A DNA stretch of 64,000 nt from Halobacteriales archaeon QS_4_70_19 (GTDB lineage: Archaea > Halobacteriota > Halobacteria > Halobacteriales > Haloarculaceae): assembly GCA_003020985.1 (NCBI GenBank), contig PXRM01000036.1, forward strand, positions 1 to 64,000. The letters are read 5' to 3'. The number at the start of each line of letters is the position of its first letter. Position 1 is the stretch's first letter. The translations under genes were made by a program, and so were the position numbers. The notes beneath the pieces were generated by a model, which searched no databases, was not told the DNA's origin, and saw nothing but the letters and a program-made list of their open reading frames with translations. This document shows positions 1 through 8,669 of this stretch, one piece after another.

Positions 1-92
1 CCCGCCGGGCGCCGGTCCGGGCGTCGCTCCAGTGCTTGCCTCGTCCGGGACGGGGCGAGCGCCCGGCCCCGTTCGGTCCCACCCTGTGAGTA
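1..92 (+). repeat. Partial copy of the GTGTTCAG-type dispersed element
   Basis: These bases are nearly identical to 3266-3357 (the right-hand part of the element at 3152-3392), differing at only a few positions. The copy enters from outside the window. It stops after the shared tract ending GTGAGTAA, so its last ~35 bp, including the CTGAACAC terminus, are missing. It is a truncated relic of the same family, in the same orientation as the two full copies. What follows (93-155) is unrelated spacer before the convergent end of the regulator gene. Confidence 0.8.
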
Positions 93-155
93 AGATATTA
101 GCTTAGTTATCTCAGCGGAGGGAGTTGCAGGTGGCGACAGCTGAGGGATCAGAGA

Positions 156-794
156 TTACTGTCGCCAATACCACCGGAGCATGCCAGCTGCGAGCGCGAA
201 CGCGCCGCCGACAAAAAACACCATCCCCGGGGAGATAACCATGTTCATGAACTCAAACCCAACAGGATTCGTCGGGGGAGAACTCCCACCCGGGCTATCG
301 GCGGTTGGTGGTGACCCAGACCCAACAACGAATCGAACGAGATAATCAACGGCAAGACTGGTGACCCCGAGCAGCGCGACAGCACCAATCACTTGTGATA
401 GACCATCACGTATGGATGTGCTGTCGAGGTTCTTCCCGGTGTAGAGTACGAGTCCGTCGTCTGAAGGGCCATAGACGTTCATTGCTGTCCCCCGCGAGGA
501 ATACCACTGGTCAACAACTTCAACGAGTCCCGCGTCCTCGAATTTCTGCAGGTGATATTGGACGTTCTGGACGGACGTATCGACTGAGTCCGCGAGATCG
601 GACGCGGTTTGTGGTTCGGTGTGGAGACGACTCAGCAGTTCCCGAGCGGTTTCCGAAGTCAGCGTGTCGAACACTGGTGTCGCCCCGTCATCACTAATTT
701 CAATGAGACGGGTCTCCCGATCCGTTCGAACGGAGATTGGCCAGCGAAGCGGGAATGCGCTCTTCGTCTCCTCTTGCTGGGTGTTCTCAGACAT
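156..794 (-). CDS. ArsR-like winged-helix regulator with C-terminal membrane anchor
   Basis: A 212-residue protein. Residues ~42-108 form a winged helix-turn-helix of the ArsR/DUF7344-like haloarchaeal type (repeat of Leu/Ala helices, then SVQNVQYHLQKFEDAGLVE as recognition helix and wing). Two hydrophobic segments follow, at ~130-157 and ~190-210, joined by a Pro/Gly/Ser-rich loop, so the DNA-binding domain is probably tethered to the membrane. This architecture is common in haloarchaea; the target is unknown. It is divergently transcribed from the lipoprotein gene starting at 907, with 112 bp between the starts, so the two could share a control region. The start is the first ATG of the frame, followed by an acidic N-terminus. 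Confidence 0.75.
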   Translation of the reverse strand: MSENTQQEETKSAFPLRWPISVRTDRETRLIEISDDGATPVFDTLTSETARELLSRLHTEPQTASDLADSVDTSVQNVQYHLQKFEDAGLVEVVDQWYSSRGTAMNVYGPSDDGLVLYTGKNLDSTSIRDGLSQVIGAVALLGVTSLAVDYLVRFVVGSGSPPTADSPGGSSPPTNPVGFEFMNMVISPGMVFFVGGAFALAAGMLRWYWRQ

Positions 795-906
795 TGTTCA
801 GTCCTTTCTCCACTAGTCGTAATCCGTAGTTTTGGCCCTTCCCCTCGCTAAAATGGCCGCTTGAGTCTGGCCAGTGGTCATTTAACAGGGGTTCCAACAG
901 GAGGAT

Positions 907-1497
907 ATGAATCGTCGTAAGGTCCTGGTCGGTGTCGGTAGTACTGGCATCCTCGGCCTGAGTGGTTGCATTAACGCCCTCACCGGCGCAAGTGGCCCTA
1001 ATGCGAATGGCTCAGAGGAGTCATCGATGCGTCTTTCACTAACCAGTGTGGATGACGCTCCCGAACCGTTGTCCTTCGAGGTCACCGTATCGAACGATCA
1101 ACTGAGCACGACAGACGTGCCGATAGCAGAGATCGCCGTCAAAAACACCGGCGATGAGACCGTGAGTTGGTCCTATGCCGGAGGGGTCAGTAATCTACCC
1201 TTCCCACAAGGTGTTCACGATTCAGAATCCGGTGGGACTGTGCTTGGATTAGAAGAGGAAGTACGAGCGCAGTTAATGGATGTATCTGGTGGCTGTGCGC
1301 GGGTTGATCAGTTCACTCAAGCGGATGGCATTAAGAATACTACTCTCGAAGCAAATACCCAAGTCAAGAGATCATACGCGATCGCTGGTGTCGGTGGGGA
1401 ACTCAGCGGTAACTGTCCATCTCCCGGCGAGTATCGGATGGAGCATGAGTTGGGGGATTTTGGCATAGTAGGGTTCGAATTTAAGCTAGAGCAGTAA
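907..1497 (+). CDS. Hypothetical secreted lipoprotein
   Basis: A 196-residue protein with an N-terminal signal containing RR (residues 3-4), a short hydrophobic stretch and a lipobox LSGC near residue 21, so it is predicted to be exported (Tat-like) and lipid-anchored on the cell surface. The mature part resembles an Ig-like/beta-sandwich fold (alternating strands, TVSNDQLSTTDVPIAEIAVKN), with a Cys pair that could form a disulfide (in GGCARV and GNCPSP). A Shine-Dalgarno-like GGAGG (900-904) sits only 2 nt before the ATG. It is divergent from the membrane-anchored regulator at 156-794. The function is not recognised; codon use is slightly less GC-biased than the core genes. Confidence 0.7.
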   Translation: MNRRKVLVGVGSTGILGLSGCINALTGASGPNANGSEESSMRLSLTSVDDAPEPLSFEVTVSNDQLSTTDVPIAEIAVKNTGDETVSWSYAGGVSNLPFPQGVHDSESGGTVLGLEEEVRAQLMDVSGGCARVDQFTQADGIKNTTLEANTQVKRSYAIAGVGGELSGNCPSPGEYRMEHELGDFGIVGFEFKLEQ

Positions 1498-2067
1498 TCT
1501 ATTCTCTGAACAATCAGAGAGTCACCTACTCGACCACTCTCAAGTAATCGGGTCGAAGGAAAGGGAATCCTCCGTGTTTAGGCGTCGGCCTCGAGTCAAT
1601 CCCGCTCCGGCGGGTGGACGGCGAGACTCGTCCCGTCGTGGTCACCCACACTCACGCCGATGCTCAGAAGGAGGTAGCCAAGCGGTCCCCCCGTTTTGGG
1701 TTCGGTTTTGCCACGGACCGAGGTGGCCATCATCGTCTCGCTGCTGGATCCACGCAATGTACGCTCTTGTGGCGGAGATCGTTGGTAGCGAACTCTCGTC
1801 TCCGTCTGGGTCGGCCGAGCCCTCGGGAGGAAATGGTGCCTCTACTCTTTTATCCCGTCCACGAGTGGGTCGCGGCGACTGCGAAAGCGCTCGAGGGCTC
1901 TCCACCAGCGATCCTCTACGCGAGAGCGTGCGATGTATTCGACGTGCTTTTTCATAACTATCCTCGCCGGCAGATTTCGATGGAGCCACCGAACGCTATC
2001 TGTCCGGAGGGGGACGCCCGTTCGCTTCGGCGAGGGTTCAAGTCATGCGAGCGCCTACGTCCCTTCG
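1498..2067. other. Intergenic stretch, no confident gene
   Basis: 570 bp between the lipoprotein and the toxin-antitoxin pair. The only frame with some coding character is a 37-codon minus-strand ORF (1842-1955) that starts with MKKHVEYIARSR. It is rich in Arg and Trp, unlike the acidic proteome, and resembles a fragment of a mobile or nuclease-like gene. No recognisable domain, IS end or RNA gene was seen. It is probably decayed accessory DNA. Confidence 0.4.
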
Positions 2068-2358
2068 ATGTCGACGCAGCAGTATCGAATCATCTCCGCC
2101 GAAGACTCGGAGATTCACGGGGAGCCCCACATCAAGGGGAGTCGCATCACCGTCCGAGATGTGTACGCACGCGTCGAAGGGCGCGGTCTCGCCCCAGAAC
2201 GCGTAGCCGAGCGGTACAACCTGGACATCGCGGACATCTACGAGGCACTCGCGTATTACCACACGAATCCCGAGGAGATGCGGCGTATCGAGGAGCGCCA
2301 CGAGCGGGCCGCCGCCGAAGCCAGAGAGCGATCTTCTCTCGCCCCACCCGAGAACTGA
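2068..2358 (+). CDS. DUF433 antitoxin (VapB45-like)
   Basis: A 96-residue protein of the DUF433 family: IKGSRITVRDVYARV, then an ERYNLDIADIYEALAYYHTN helix-turn-helix-like region typical of these small antitoxins. The ATG at 2068 was chosen because homology-like sequence begins just after it; the upstream in-frame extension has no protein-like character. The stop is 3 bp from the start of the downstream DUF5615 gene, giving a two-gene antitoxin-toxin operon. The known role of the family is to neutralise and autoregulate a PIN-fold toxin. A chromosomal stabilisation or defence role is an inference here. Confidence 0.8.
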   Translation: MSTQQYRIISAEDSEIHGEPHIKGSRITVRDVYARVEGRGLAPERVAERYNLDIADIYEALAYYHTNPEEMRRIEERHERAAAEARERSSLAPPEN

Positions 2359-2361
2359 TCG

Positions 2362-2706
2362 ATGGTGTATCGACTCATTCTCGACGAGAACGTCGAGCAC
2401 GAGGTGTTCCATCGCCTCGACAACTACGGGCACGATGTCAAGCACGTCGATTTCGTGGCCGAACTCGGGAAGGGGGCTGGGGACCATCCCATCGCGCAAT
2501 ACTCACTCGACACCGAGCGCGTGATTGTAACGTACGATGACGACTTCGTCCTCGAAGTGGACGACGGAACGTATCGAACGGTGTTGTATTTCGACGACGC
2601 GACGCTCTCCGTCGAGCAGGTCGCGGACGTCGTCCACGCCGTTTCCCAACACTACCCACAGACGGAGTTGCAGGGGCTCGAATACGTCGGCGAGAAATGG
2701 CTCTGA
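2362..2706 (+). CDS. DUF5615 PIN-like toxin (VapC45-like)
   Basis: A 114-residue PIN-like protein of the DUF5615/Mut7-C-like group. It begins RLILDENVEHEV (first acidic cluster) and has a central ERVIVTYDDDF segment (second acidic cluster), the arrangement expected for a metal-dependent RNase active site. The length matches the family (~110-120). It is co-transcribed with the DUF433 antitoxin directly upstream. Toxicity is inferred from the pair, not seen directly. Confidence 0.8.
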   Translation: MVYRLILDENVEHEVFHRLDNYGHDVKHVDFVAELGKGAGDHPIAQYSLDTERVIVTYDDDFVLEVDDGTYRTVLYFDDATLSVEQVADVVHAVSQHYPQTELQGLEYVGEKWL

Positions 2707-3151
2707 GCTACGGTCTAGTCGCTTCGCAACGCAACTAGAGCGAGGAGACGCCGATGCACTCCTATCCGAATCCCACAATAGCCCACAGCGAGAGCCCCGA
2801 GCATCTCGACCACTTCTACTATCCTCGTTGTATACTAACTCACGGGATCACACTGGTGGAACCTCGGGGTGACGAGGTTCGTTCGAACCGTCCACCGATT
2901 CCCTTCGTGACCGACTCGCGTTTTGTATTCAGCAGTCGACGCGAGACGTAGCTGATCGCTGTCAGATCGGTCGTGATGGATTCAGAGAGGGAGTTCAGCA
3001 AACGCCGGAGATGGGCCATTTACATTCGTCAAAAACCACATACCCTCGGTGCCCCAGTGAGCATCGTGGCAATAGCACTCAGAATTCCCGTTCTGCGATA
3101 CCGAAGAGCGAGCGGTCGGCACCAGTAACATGTGGGTCTCCAGGGAGGGCA
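2707..3151. other. Intergenic stretch with one hairpin
   Basis: 445 bp of lower-GC DNA between the toxin gene and the repeat element. Short open frames on both strands lack haloarchaeal codon bias. The only structure seen is the inverted repeat at 2859-2880 and, at the far end, the likely tail of the broken gene described at 3079-3665. Confidence 0.45.
2859..2880. terminator. Inverted repeat, possible transcript end of the toxin-antitoxin operon
   Basis: GAACCTCG (2859-2866), a 6-nt loop, then CGAGGTTC (2873-2880): a perfect 8-bp stem about 150 bp after the toxin stop. No T-run follows, so a termination role is only a possibility. Confidence 0.3.
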
Positions 3152-3665
3152 GTGTTCAGGTAAGGGAGCGAGTGTGGACGCCACCGCCCCGGAACCCGGC
3201 GTGTCGAACGCCCCACAGCGCTCGACCGCCCGGGGTTCGCTGCGCGCTTCGCGGGGCGTGGGGCGCCCGCCGGGCGCCGGTCCGGGCGTCGCTCCAGTGC
3301 TTGCCTCGTCCGGGACGGGGCGAGCGCGCGGCCCCGTTCGGTCCCACCCTGTGAGTAATTCGTCCGGCCATCGCGGGGGCGTCTCTGAACACCGTCGCTG
3401 CCTCGGTGGCGAACTGCTCGTCCCCGGCGTTTCCGACATACCAGAGCGTCGCGAAACCGACAACGAGGGCCAATATACCCATCCTGGTGGCACTGGAGAC
3501 CATTCCGACGCTCGGTTCCTGATTCCGTGCCATTCTTCGAATCCTGACGAAGCGTTGCGTGTTCTCTCGTAAGTGGTCTCCGGCGAAACCCAGTGTGACG
3601 CCCGCAGGCATCGGCTGTGCGATGGACTTCTGCCGGAGTTTCTCACCGTCGCGGTACACGTCCAT
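3079..3665 (-). pseudogene. Small membrane-protein gene interrupted by a repeat element
   Basis: From 3665 the minus strand encodes a protein-like N-terminus of about 90 residues. It has a polar start (MDVYRDGEKLRQKS), a transmembrane segment (MGILALVVGFATLWYVGNAG) and an acidic helix. The frame then runs into the 3152-3392 element, where it turns Arg/Pro-rich and ends at a stop in the element terminus. On the far side of the element a short protein-like tail ending ADRSLFGIAEREF precedes a stop at 3079. The simplest reading is one gene split by insertion of the element. The family is not recognised, and that the two parts were once joined is an inference. Confidence 0.4.
3152..3392 (+). repeat. 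GTGTTCAG...CTGAACAC dispersed element, copy 1 (241 bp)
   Basis: Bounded by GTGTTCAG (3152-3159) and CTGAACAC (3385-3392), perfect 8-bp terminal inverted repeats. The interior is strongly similar along its length to 10002-10216, and to 1-92 over its right half. It has no coding capacity of its own. Size, inverted termini and dispersed copies fit a MITE-like non-autonomous element. No clear target duplication flanks this copy. Confidence 0.75.
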
Positions 3666-3796
3666 GTGGAGTCCCTCGCGGTGCTCCGCCGACGGCGGGG
3701 CTGACCAGGGCCGTCGGCAGTCGTGGCCGGCATCGCGGTGAAGCCACCCGATTCCGAAGGGAAAGCTACTAAGTCGTGATATCGGTAGACGTACGT

Positions 3797-4648
3797 ATGC
3801 CGACCGACTCCGTTACCGACCGTCGTTCGTATCTGAAAGCAGTCGCCGCCGGGAGCGTCGTCGCGCTCGCGGGCTGTACCGACAGCGGCGGTGACGGCGG
3901 CGATGGCGGTGGCGGCGACGGCGGCGATGGGGGTGACGGCGGTGACACGCCGACCGACGAGGCACCTCAAATCGTCGCCGGGACCGCACCCGGATTCCCG
4001 CCGTTCGAGATCAAGGAGGACGGCGAACTGACGGGCTTCGACGTGGAGCTGCTGGAGGCCATCGTCGCCGAGACCGACTACGAGTTCGGCGGCTGGAAGG
4101 AGTTCGAGTTCGACGCGCTCATCCCGTCGCTCCGGGACGAGAAGATCGACGCCATCGCGGCGGCGATGACCATCACCGACGAGCGCGACAACGCCATCGA
4201 CTTCTCGAACCCGTACTACAGCGCGGACCAGTCCATCATCGTCCGCGACGACGGCGACTTCGACCCGTCCGACCTGGACGACCTCTCGGGACACCCCATC
4301 GGCGCGCAGAAGGGGACCACCGGGGAGAACGTCATCCAGACGGAGCTCATCGAGAAGAACAAGCTGGACGAGTCCAACTACAAGGCCTACGACAACTACA
4401 CGCTCGCGGTGCAGGACCTGGAGAACGGCAACATCGACGCCATCGTACTCGACGAGCCGGTCGGTGCGACGTTCGCGGACCAGCGCAGCGTCGAGGTCTC
4501 GTTCATCTACGAGACGGGCGAGGAGTACGGCTTCGGCGTCCGCAAGGGCGACAGCGACCGCCAGCAGGCGCTCAACGAGGGGCTCGACGCCGTCCAGGCC
4601 AACGGCACCTACGAGGAGCTCCGCAACGAGTGGTTCGGCACGAACTGA
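3797..4648 (+). CDS. Polar amino-acid ABC transporter, substrate-binding lipoprotein
   Basis: A 283-residue extracellular solute-binding protein, family 3. The N-terminus has a Tat motif (DRRSYLK), a hydrophobic stretch and a lipobox ALAGC (Cys27), followed by a Gly/Asp linker (28-50) that tethers the protein outside the membrane. The two-lobed binding domain carries the family pattern PPFEIKEDGELTGFDVELLE near its start. The start at 3797 puts the twin arginines at residues 9-10; an earlier in-frame ATG adds only 7 unlikely residues. First gene of a four-gene operon: the permease starts 4 bp after its stop. It captures a polar amino acid; the exact substrate cannot be read from sequence. Confidence 0.9.
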   Translation: MPTDSVTDRRSYLKAVAAGSVVALAGCTDSGGDGGDGGGGDGGDGGDGGDTPTDEAPQIVAGTAPGFPPFEIKEDGELTGFDVELLEAIVAETDYEFGGWKEFEFDALIPSLRDEKIDAIAAAMTITDERDNAIDFSNPYYSADQSIIVRDDGDFDPSDLDDLSGHPIGAQKGTTGENVIQTELIEKNKLDESNYKAYDNYTLAVQDLENGNIDAIVLDEPVGATFADQRSVEVSFIYETGEEYGFGVRKGDSDRQQALNEGLDAVQANGTYEELRNEWFGTN

Positions 4649-4652
4649 GCAG

Positions 4653-5396
4653 ATGAGCGCCGCGCTCGCGCCGGACGTGGTCCTCTCGGCGGTCGTCGGT
4701 GGTGTCGACACCGGTGTGGTGCTCCAGGCGAGCGACTGGGAGTTCGTCTACCGGAACCGCCGGTTCCTGCTGCTCGGCGCCGGCGTCACGGTCGCGCTGA
4801 CGCTGACCAGCGTCGTCCTCGGGCTGCTCGCCGGGCTCCCGGCCGGCATCGTCGAGGTGTACGGGACCGGTCCCGTCGCGGGCGCGGTGCGCCGGACGGG
4901 CGTCCTCCTCAGGGGGACGCCGATCCTGGTCATTCTGGCGTTCACGTTCTTCGTGAATCCGGTCAACCTGGGGGCGTTCGAGGCCGCCACGCTCGGACTG
5001 GGGTTGCGGAGCGCGGCCTACCAGTCGCAGATCTTCCGCGGCGCCATCCAGAGCGTCGGCGGGGGCCAGATGGAGGCTGCCCGCTCGGTCGGGATGAGCC
5101 AGTACGAGGCTATCCGTCACGTCGTCGTCCCGCAGGCGCTCCGGCGGTCCATCCCGGGATTCCAGAACGAGTTCACCATCGTCCTCAAGGACACGAGCGT
5201 CGCCTTCTTCATCGGCCTCGCGGAACTCATCACGCGCGGGTTCAACCTGTTCACACAGCCCGGACAGTCGGAGAGCGTGCTGGAAGTCATTCTCGCGGTC
5301 TCGGCGGTCTACTTCGTGCTGACCGTCCTCACGAACCAGGGGCTGGAACTGCTCGGTCGGCGGTTCGCCATCCCGGGCACGGGGGGTGAGCGATGA
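4653..5396 (+). CDS. Polar amino-acid ABC transporter permease (1)
   Basis: A 247-residue inner-membrane permease of the HisMQ/GlnP type with about five transmembrane segments. It has the cytoplasmic EAA loop (GMSQYEAIRHVVVPQALR) that contacts the ATPase. The N-terminus is acidic/neutral and outward; the first strong TM begins near residue 30. The stop overlaps the start of the ATP-binding gene by 4 bp (ATGA), so the two are translationally coupled. It pairs with the second permease at 6142, probably as a heterodimer. Confidence 0.9.
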   Translation: MSAALAPDVVLSAVVGGVDTGVVLQASDWEFVYRNRRFLLLGAGVTVALTLTSVVLGLLAGLPAGIVEVYGTGPVAGAVRRTGVLLRGTPILVILAFTFFVNPVNLGAFEAATLGLGLRSAAYQSQIFRGAIQSVGGGQMEAARSVGMSQYEAIRHVVVPQALRRSIPGFQNEFTIVLKDTSVAFFIGLAELITRGFNLFTQPGQSESVLEVILAVSAVYFVLTVLTNQGLELLGRRFAIPGTGGER

Positions 5397-6145
5397 GCCT
5401 CCTCGAGTTCGAGGACGTCCACCAGTCCTACGGCGACGAGGAGGTGCTGCGTGGCATCTCCTTCGGGATGGACCGGAGCGACGTGGAGGTCGTCATCGGG
5501 CCATCGGGGAGCGGGAAGTCGACCATGCTGCGCTGCGTGAACCGGCTCACGGATATCGACTCGGGCACCATCTACCTCGACGGCGAGCCCGTCACCACGC
5601 CGGAGACGGACGTGAACGACCTCCGGCGCCGGGTCGGGATGGTGTTCCAGGACTTCAACCTGTTCGCCCACCGGACCGCGCTGGGCAACGTCACGCTGGG
5701 GCTCCGGGAGGTGCTTGACTACTCGAAGGAGGAGGCCCGGGCGGAGGCGACGAGCCAGCTGGAGCGGGTCGGCCTGGCCGACCAGGCCGACTCCTACCCG
5801 GCGGAGCTGTCCGGTGGCCAGAAACAGCGGGTCGGTATCGCCCGTGCACTGGCGATGGACCCGGAGCTGATGCTGTTCGACGAGCCGACGAGCGCGCTCG
5901 ACCCCGAGCTGATCGGCGAGGTGCTGCGGGTGATGCGGGACCTCGCCGAGGAGGGGATGACGATGCTCTGTGTCACCCACGAGATGGGCTTCGCCCGGTC
6001 GGCCGCGTCGACCATCTCCTTCCTCGACGAGGGACGCGTTGTCGAGCGGGGGCCGCCGGAGCAGCTGTTCGAGGCACCCGAGCACGAGCGCACGGGCGAG
6101 TTCCTAGAGCGGCTCACGAGCCTCCACGGGGGGCAGCAGGGATGA
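5393..6145 (+). CDS. Polar amino-acid ABC transporter ATP-binding protein
   Basis: A 250-residue ABC ATPase of the GlnQ type. Walker A is GPSGSGKST (36-44), the signature LSGGQKQRVGIARAL lies in the middle, Walker B is LMLFDEPTSALD, and the H-loop is CVTHEM. All catalytic residues are present. It overlaps both the upstream and downstream permease genes by 4 bp, so the whole cassette is made as one unit. It energises import through the two permeases. Confidence 0.93.
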   Translation: MSLLEFEDVHQSYGDEEVLRGISFGMDRSDVEVVIGPSGSGKSTMLRCVNRLTDIDSGTIYLDGEPVTTPETDVNDLRRRVGMVFQDFNLFAHRTALGNVTLGLREVLDYSKEEARAEATSQLERVGLADQADSYPAELSGGQKQRVGIARALAMDPELMLFDEPTSALDPELIGEVLRVMRDLAEEGMTMLCVTHEMGFARSAASTISFLDEGRVVERGPPEQLFEAPEHERTGEFLERLTSLHGGQQG

Positions 6146-7137
6146 GCGCGGAGGCGGCCGAGGAGCCCGGCGAGGCGGTCACGACCCGCGGCACCATCGG
6201 CGTCGAGCTCGGCCGCCGGCCGCTGTTCTACGCCGTGCTCGCGCCGTTCTGGGCGTGGCTCCTCGTCCGCTGGGCCTACGACTGGGTGGTCGAACCGGGG
6301 ACGAACGTGACCGCGCGGGAGCCGTTCTTCCCGACGGAACCGTTCGTCGCGGCCGGGGAGACCCTCCGCGGGGTCGCCGCCGGGGCGCCGGCCCCGGTCG
6401 GGGGCGTGCTGGACTGGCTCGCCGGCGGATTCGACTTCGTCGCGTTCGGCCTCGAAGCGCTCCCGCAGCTCGCGGCCGGCGCCTGGGTCACTGTCGTCCT
6501 CACCGTCGTCTCCATCCTGGCGGGCCTGGTGCTGGCGGTGCCGCTCAGCGTGGCCCGCGTCTACGGGACCCGGGCGGTCCGCTACCCCGCGCTCGCCGTG
6601 ACCGAACTCGTCCGCGGAACGCCGCTGCTCGCCCAGCTGTTCGTCCTCTACTTCGGGCTCGGCCTCACGAAGTACGTCCGGGAGGTCCCCGGCGTCGGCG
6701 TGGGCGTGCTGCCGGATACGGCCGTCGTGGTGGGACTCATCGGCTTCACGGTCAACTCCGCGGCCTACCAGTCCGAGTACATCCGCTCGGCGCTGCTGTC
6801 GGTCGAGAGCGGACAGCTCACCGCGGGCCGGGCCATCGGGCTCTCGAAGGTGGCGGCCATCCGCCACGTCGTGCTCCCGCAGGGGCTCCGCTTCGCCATC
6901 CCCGGCTGGTCGAACGAGCTGATCTACCTCATCAAGTACTCCTCGCTGGCCTCCTTCATCACGGTCCGGGAGCTGTTCTTCCGGGCCGAGGCCATCGGGA
7001 ACGAGACCTACCTGTTCGTCGAGGTCTACTCCGTCGCGGCGCTGTTCTACCTCGCGCTGGTCGTCTCGGCGTCGGCGTTCATGAGCTACGTCGAGAGTCG
7101 CGTCGCGATTCCGGGGCTCGGGACGACGGGCCGGTAG
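6142..7137 (+). CDS. Polar amino-acid ABC transporter permease (2)
   Basis: A 331-residue permease, longer than the partner because of an extra N-terminal TM and an extracellular linker (~35-110) before the canonical HisMQ domain. The EAA loop reads AIGLSKVAAIRHVVLPQGLR. The start overlaps the ATPase stop by 4 bp. Two different permeases with one ATPase and one binding protein are typical of polar amino-acid importers. It is the last gene of the operon; the next gene starts 126 bp downstream. Confidence 0.9.
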   Translation: MSAEAAEEPGEAVTTRGTIGVELGRRPLFYAVLAPFWAWLLVRWAYDWVVEPGTNVTAREPFFPTEPFVAAGETLRGVAAGAPAPVGGVLDWLAGGFDFVAFGLEALPQLAAGAWVTVVLTVVSILAGLVLAVPLSVARVYGTRAVRYPALAVTELVRGTPLLAQLFVLYFGLGLTKYVREVPGVGVGVLPDTAVVVGLIGFTVNSAAYQSEYIRSALLSVESGQLTAGRAIGLSKVAAIRHVVLPQGLRFAIPGWSNELIYLIKYSSLASFITVRELFFRAEAIGNETYLFVEVYSVAALFYLALVVSASAFMSYVESRVAIPGLGTTGR

Positions 7138-7263
7138 GTCGCTCGGTCACCTCCCCGCAGTCCCGGCGGCCGCAGTACCCGACGTTCGCGACGACGGGGA
7201 CCGGCTGTGACCGCCCGTGACGATCGGCGAAACCGCTATGCCCGCACGGCTCTCGCTTCCGGT

Positions 7264-7974
7264 ATGCCATCGACGGTCGTCCACGTCGCGTTCGGCCTGC
7301 TCGTCGCCGCAGCCGTGCTGGGGCCGTACTTCGACCGGCGGTCGCTGGCGGTCGTCGCCGCGGCCGTCGTCGTCGTCGACCTGGACACCGTCACGAGCCT
7401 GCTGCTGGAGTCGACCCACCGCGCACTGTTCCACACGCTCCTGATTCCACTGTTCGCGGTCGTCTACCTGTACGCCGAGACGGAACTGAGCGAGCGGTCG
7501 CTGCTGCGTGAGCGCTACGGCGACCGCGGGGTCCGGGTGGCGTGGGCGACCATCGCGGCGGTCGTCGTCTCAGCCATCGGCCTGGACCTGACCAATCCGG
7601 CCGGCGTCAACCTCCTCTACCCACTCCACGACCAGTTCTACACCTTCGACGGCGCCGCCAACTACTCCACCCGGGCGGGCGTTCAGCAGTCGTTCGTCGA
7701 CGTCAGTACCGCGACGCCGGAGGCGAGCGGCGGTGGGGGCGGGACGCGCATCGACCCCGGCTCGAAGGGGTCGACCCGGGACTACCACGTCGGCAGCGGC
7801 GTCAATCCGGACAAGGGACCCGAGACGCGGGAGACGCGCCGCATCTTCCCGCTCGTCTTCCGGGGCTGGCAGCTCCACCTCGTCCTCGCCAGCGTCGTCG
7901 GGCTGGCGGTGCGCAGCCGGCTCTCGCCCGGCGTCGAGACGGCCGAAACCGAGGCCGAGGAGGACTCGCCGTGA
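7264..7974 (+). CDS. Membrane-bound metal-dependent hydrolase (YdjM-like)
   Basis: A 236-residue multi-spanning protein of the LexA-binding/membrane-bound hydrolase (PF04307, YdjM) group. It starts MPSTVVHVAFG, keeps an early His, a VVDLDTV Asp pair and HRALFHTLL in the second half of the core, the likely metal ligands, and has about five TM segments. The ATG at 7264 was chosen by comparison with the paralogue at 9143-9949, which begins with the same motif. A Gly/Arg-rich loop lies near residues 155-190. The stop overlaps the GTG start of the GNAT gene by 3 bp, suggesting coupling. The substrate is unknown. Confidence 0.75.
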   Translation: MPSTVVHVAFGLLVAAAVLGPYFDRRSLAVVAAAVVVVDLDTVTSLLLESTHRALFHTLLIPLFAVVYLYAETELSERSLLRERYGDRGVRVAWATIAAVVVSAIGLDLTNPAGVNLLYPLHDQFYTFDGAANYSTRAGVQQSFVDVSTATPEASGGGGGTRIDPGSKGSTRDYHVGSGVNPDKGPETRETRRIFPLVFRGWQLHLVLASVVGLAVRSRLSPGVETAETEAEEDSP

Positions 7975-8669
7975 CCGCGCCCGCCCCGGACCCGACCGTC
8001 CGGCCGTACGACCCGGACGACGACGGGGACGCGCTGTGGGCGGCCAAACGGGCGTTCGAGACGGGGCTCGGTGCCGCGGGCGGTGACGGAAAGGAGACGA
8101 CGTACCGGGGGAAACTGACCGACGAGTACCGCGACCGCTGGCTCGACTGGGTCGAGCGCTGCGTCACGGACGACCCGGGGTGCGTGGTCGTGGCCGACGG
8201 GGAGCCGGGCGGAGGCAAGGAGACGGTCGCCGACGCGCCACGGCTCGCGGGCTACGCGTTCCTGCTCCCCGAGCGGCTGGCGTTCGTCTGGGACGCGGCC
8301 GTGCTGAACGAGCTCTGGGTGGCGCCGCCGGCACGGGGCGCGGGACTGGCCGACGACCTGTTCGAGGCGGTGCTCGCCCACGCCCGCGGGCAGGCGCTCC
8401 CGCTGGACCGGCTCCTGCTGGATGTCGACGCGGAGAACGGACGGGCACGCGCGTTCTACGAGCGACACGGGTTCACTGGCTGGGGCGAACTGGTCGCCCG
8501 GGACCTCCGAGGCGGCCCGGGTCAGTCGGTGACCGTCGCGACGAGGCCGCCGATCGTGCCGAACACGAGCGGGTACACCACCCCCGCGAGGAGGATGCCG
8601 GTGGCGAAGACGGGGCCGGTCCCCTCCGCCTCGAAGAGGACCAGGTCGATCAGGACGAGGACCAGGTAG
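7971..8669 (+). CDS. GNAT family N-acetyltransferase with run-on C-terminus
   Basis: A 232-residue reading frame from a GTG start that overlaps the preceding stop. The GNAT fold is clear: N-terminal beta strand (TVRPYDPDDDGDALWAAK), LNELWVAPPARGAGLADDLF (acetyl-CoA-binding motif A) and NGRARAFYERHGF (motif B). The domain is complete by ~8515. The last ~50 residues are Arg/Pro/Thr-rich, unlike the rest, and lie antisense to the C-terminus of the gene at 8522-9070 over 148 bp. The natural stop was probably lost or shifted near 8520. The acetyl acceptor is unknown. Confidence 0.7.
   Translation: MTAPAPDPTVRPYDPDDDGDALWAAKRAFETGLGAAGGDGKETTYRGKLTDEYRDRWLDWVERCVTDDPGCVVVADGEPGGGKETVADAPRLAGYAFLLPERLAFVWDAAVLNELWVAPPARGAGLADDLFEAVLAHARGQALPLDRLLLDVDAENGRARAFYERHGFTGWGELVARDLRGGPGQSVTVATRPPIVPNTSGYTTPARRMPVAKTGPVPSASKRTRSIRTRTR

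Noticed and set aside
3393-3396. A target duplication for element copy 1
   Set aside because: The bases outside the two ends (…GGGCA and CGTCGCTG…) show no convincing repeat, so none was claimed.
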